This document shows, piece by piece, positions 59,390 to 64,000 of a stretch of DNA of 64,000 nt (positions are counted from its first letter, which is position 1; every line of letters starts with the position of its first letter). The DNA comes from Sphingopyxis sp. LC363 (GTDB taxonomy: Bacteria; Pseudomonadota; Alphaproteobacteria; Sphingomonadales; Sphingomonadaceae), in NCBI RefSeq assembly GCF_000756385.1, contig NZ_JNFC01000067.1:86588-150587 (forward strand), read 5' to 3'. Made by a program: the position numbers and the translations under genes. Under the pieces are notes generated by a model. The model was given only the letters and a program-made list of their open reading frames with translations, ran no database searches and had not been told where the DNA came from.

Positions 59390-60847
59390 ATGAAATATCT
59401 GCTCGCCGCCCTCGTCTTGCCGCTGCTTGGCCTCGCGTCGCCCGTCGTCGCTGCACCAAAACACGGCGACGTGATCATCCGCCATGTCTCGATCGTCGAC
59501 GTCGAGGCGGCGAAGACCGTAGCCGGGCAGGCCGTTGTGCTGAAAGGCGACGATATTGTCGCAGTGGGTGCCGATGGCGCGATTGCCAAAGATTGGCGCG
59601 CGGCGCGGACGGTCGAAGGCGAGGGGCGTTACCTCATCCCCGGCCTGTGGGACATGCACGTCCATTTCGGTGGCGGGCCCGAACTGATCGAAGAGAATAA
59701 GGCGCTGCTGCCGCTGTATGTCGCAAACGGCATCACCACGATCCGCGACTGTTCGGGGGACCTGCCCGAGCAAGTGCTGGCATGGCGCGGCGAGATTGCG
59801 AGCGGCAGCCTGTTCGGCCCGCGCCTGCTGACCTCGGGGGCAAAGATCGAAGGGATCGCGCCGGTGTGGAAGGGCACGATCGAGGTCGGCAGCGAGGCCG
59901 ATGTCGATGCGGCGCTCGACCGCCTGAAGAACCGCGACAAGGTCGATTTCGTCAAGATCACCGACAGCACGCTGAAACCCGAACTCTTCCTCTATGCGCT
60001 GCGGCAGGCGAAGATCCTCGGCCTCAAGACGTCGGGACACATCCCGATGGCGCTGACCGTCGATCAGGCGATCGACGCGGGGATCAGTTCGATCGAGCAT
60101 CTCGACTATGCCTATAATGCCGGCGCGAAGGACGAAGCCGCGATCGCCGCCGATTTCGCCGCGAAGCACATCGACCGGGCCGAGGCGAACCGCCGGCTCG
60201 ACGCGGGGTTCGACCGCGACACCGCGATGGCGGCCTATCGCCGCTTTGCGGCCAAGGATGTGTTCGTCACGCCGACGCTCAACGGCAGCCGGATCATCGC
60301 CTATCTCGACCGCGACGATCATTCGAAGGACGAGGGGCTCGCCTATATCGGGCCGAAGCTGCGCAAGACCTATGATTGGCGGATCGAGCGTGCTGCGAAG
60401 GCCGACGCGGCGGCGATCGCGGCACGGCACCAGCAGATCGAGGATGTGGCGACGATCCTGCCGATGCTCGCCGAAGCAGGGGTGCCGATCATTGCGGGAA
60501 CCGACGCGGGCTTCCTCAACAGCTTCAACTATCCGGGCTTTGGCCTGCATGACGAGATCGAGCTTTTTACCGCGAAGGGGCTGACTCCGGCGCAGGCGCT
60601 CATATCGGCGACGCGGGCGGGGCCGGCGTGGTTCGGCTGGCTCGATCGCTATGGGGCGATCAAGCCTGGAATGGCGGCCGACCTCGTATTGCTCACCAGG
60701 AATCCGCTTGAGGACATTGCGGCGACGCGCGCCATCGACACGGTGGTGCTGCGCGGGATGGTCCAGGATCGCGCTGCGCTCGACAAGATGCTCGCCGACA
60801 TGCGCGCGAAGGTCGCGACATGGAACGCCGAGGGGGCGGCGCGTTAA
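59390..60847 (+). CDS. Exported amidohydrolase (imidazolonepropionase-like)
   Basis: Metal-dependent hydrolase of 485 residues with an N-terminal signal peptide (MKYLLAALVLPLLGLASPVVA). Metal-site motifs are MHVHFGGG, a lysine or carboxylate in DFVKITD, SGHIPM, IEHLDY and AGTDAGF. C-terminal composite domain returns with GAIKPGMAADLVLL. Periplasmic or surface members of this group cleave dipeptides, lactones or cyclic imides; the substrate cannot be told here. Confidence 0.87.
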   Translation: MKYLLAALVLPLLGLASPVVAAPKHGDVIIRHVSIVDVEAAKTVAGQAVVLKGDDIVAVGADGAIAKDWRAARTVEGEGRYLIPGLWDMHVHFGGGPELIEENKALLPLYVANGITTIRDCSGDLPEQVLAWRGEIASGSLFGPRLLTSGAKIEGIAPVWKGTIEVGSEADVDAALDRLKNRDKVDFVKITDSTLKPELFLYALRQAKILGLKTSGHIPMALTVDQAIDAGISSIEHLDYAYNAGAKDEAAIAADFAAKHIDRAEANRRLDAGFDRDTAMAAYRRFAAKDVFVTPTLNGSRIIAYLDRDDHSKDEGLAYIGPKLRKTYDWRIERAAKADAAAIAARHQQIEDVATILPMLAEAGVPIIAGTDAGFLNSFNYPGFGLHDEIELFTAKGLTPAQALISATRAGPAWFGWLDRYGAIKPGMAADLVLLTRNPLEDIAATRAIDTVVLRGMVQDRAALDKMLADMRAKVATWNAEGAAR

Positions 60848-61119
60848 AGGATTGCGGCCCGCGCCGCCTGCCGTGCGCGCCAGACGCTCCACAGCGTGAA
60901 CAGGCCCATCCCGGCCCAGATAACGTTGAGCACGGCCGATGGCAGCGCGCCGTTGTAGCCCGAATTGACGATGAAACCCCCCGCGCCGATCACGTTCATC
61001 CACTGATAGAAATAGCCGCGTGCTTCGAGCTTGCCGAGCGACAGCAGGATATAGGCGGCGAGGATGATCGCGGCGGCGGTCCAGCCGATCACCTCGATGA
61101 CGATGACCTCCGCGTTCAT
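60844..61119 (-). CDS. Small inner-membrane protein, CBU_0592-like
   Basis: Protein of 91 residues with three hydrophobic segments (VIEVIGWTAAAIILAAYIL, FYQWMNVIGAGGFIVNSGY, AVLNVIWAGMGLFTLWSVW). The QWMNVIGAGGF and NSGYNGALPSAVLNVIW segments match a widespread small family, CBU_0592-like, of unknown function. The ATG at 61119 follows GGAGAAGG. It overlaps the convergent amidohydrolase by four bases. Confidence 0.78.
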   Translation of the reverse strand: MNAEVIVIEVIGWTAAAIILAAYILLSLGKLEARGYFYQWMNVIGAGGFIVNSGYNGALPSAVLNVIWAGMGLFTLWSVWRARQAARAAIL

Positions 61120-61133
61120 GCGGTCCTTCTCCA

Positions 61134-61167
61134 AATGAAAACGCCCGCCCCGGCGAGGGGGCGGGCG
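61134..61167 (-). terminator. Rho-independent terminator of acnA
   Basis: On the minus strand a ten-pair GC stem (61158-61167 with 61142-61151) around a six-base loop is followed by TTTTCATTT. It lies 25 bases after the acnA stop and before the small membrane-protein gene. Confidence 0.8.
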
Positions 61168-61192
61168 CTCATAGCATCAGCGGCGCGCGGCG

Positions 61193-63865
<2,673 letters not shown>

Positions 63866-64000
63866 AGGATTGCAGTCCCCATGTTGGCGCGGCGGGGAAA
63901 TGACGCCGATGCCCGTTCGGGAGAGCGGGGCAAAGCGGAGTCGCACGCGCAGGTTTATGTCCGCGCCGCCTTACGCCGAGGGTGGGGAAATGCAAGGGGG

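Noticed and set aside
58838..61003. A 721-codon open frame on the minus strand
   Set aside because: It runs antisense through corA, the tRNA and the amidohydrolase gene and has no recognisable protein features.

Overview
The window reads as chromosomal DNA of a sphingomonad (alphaproteobacterium, Sphingomonadaceae; Sphingopyxis or a close relative is my best guess). The evidence is high GC, the housekeeping order lnt-metK-trmB, a crtZ-like/crtY/crtI/crtB carotenoid block, and oxygenase parts scattered over several operons. Species level is inference.

Positions 1 to about 36.3 kb form a large aromatic-catabolism region that runs off the left edge and ends on the right with a tyrosine recombinase beside the 3' end of trmB, so it is probably a genomic island. 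From the left: a Rieske ferredoxin and a BphC/NahC-type extradiol dioxygenase read leftward. Divergent from them is a long operon with a benzoate-type Rieske oxygenase (alpha, beta), a PdxA-like dehydrogenase and a GST, then a nearly complete catechol meta-cleavage pathway (hydrolase, XylE-type dioxygenase, HbpS-like protein, semialdehyde dehydrogenase, hydratase, acylating acetaldehyde dehydrogenase, aldolase, decarboxylase, tautomerase), a XylT-like ferredoxin, an aldehyde dehydrogenase and a ferredoxin reductase. A BenD-type diol dehydrogenase (leftward) is divergent from a NahE-type hydratase-aldolase and a second Rieske oxygenase of the salicylate/anthranilate type. A second meta-fission hydrolase is divergent from HpaH and HpaI.

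From 22.3 to 30.1 kb lies the most unusual block: flavin prenyltransferase (UbiX/BsdB), a small exported unknown, a p-cresol-methylhydroxylase-type flavoprotein, an aldehyde dehydrogenase, a UbiD/BsdC decarboxylase, BsdD, a second flavoprotein paralog whose FAD loops are degenerate, and a c-type cytochrome lipoprotein. Read together this looks like a route that oxidises a para side chain of a phenol to aldehyde and acid and then removes it as CO2, leaving a ring that can enter the dioxygenase and meta-cleavage steps. The substrate is not determined. IclR and GntR regulators, a DMT permease and a CaiB-type CoA-transferase close the region. A TTGCACAA-type palindrome recurs in front of several of these operons and may define one regulon.

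From 36.4 kb to the end the DNA is core genome: trmB, metK, lnt, an NadR-like kinase with pnuC, the carotenoid genes with an embedded LOG-family gene, two acyl-CoA synthetases, an OmpR-like regulator with a degenerate receiver, a HCCA-isomerase-like protein, an enoyl-CoA hydratase, ATP12, a PaiB-like protein, an RluA-family synthase, crcB, a nuclease, a winged-helix regulator, corA, tRNA-Val(UAC), an exported amidohydrolase, a small membrane protein and acnA. Two intergenic gaps (46.5-46.9 and 49.3-49.6 kb) hold copies of a palindromic repeat family.
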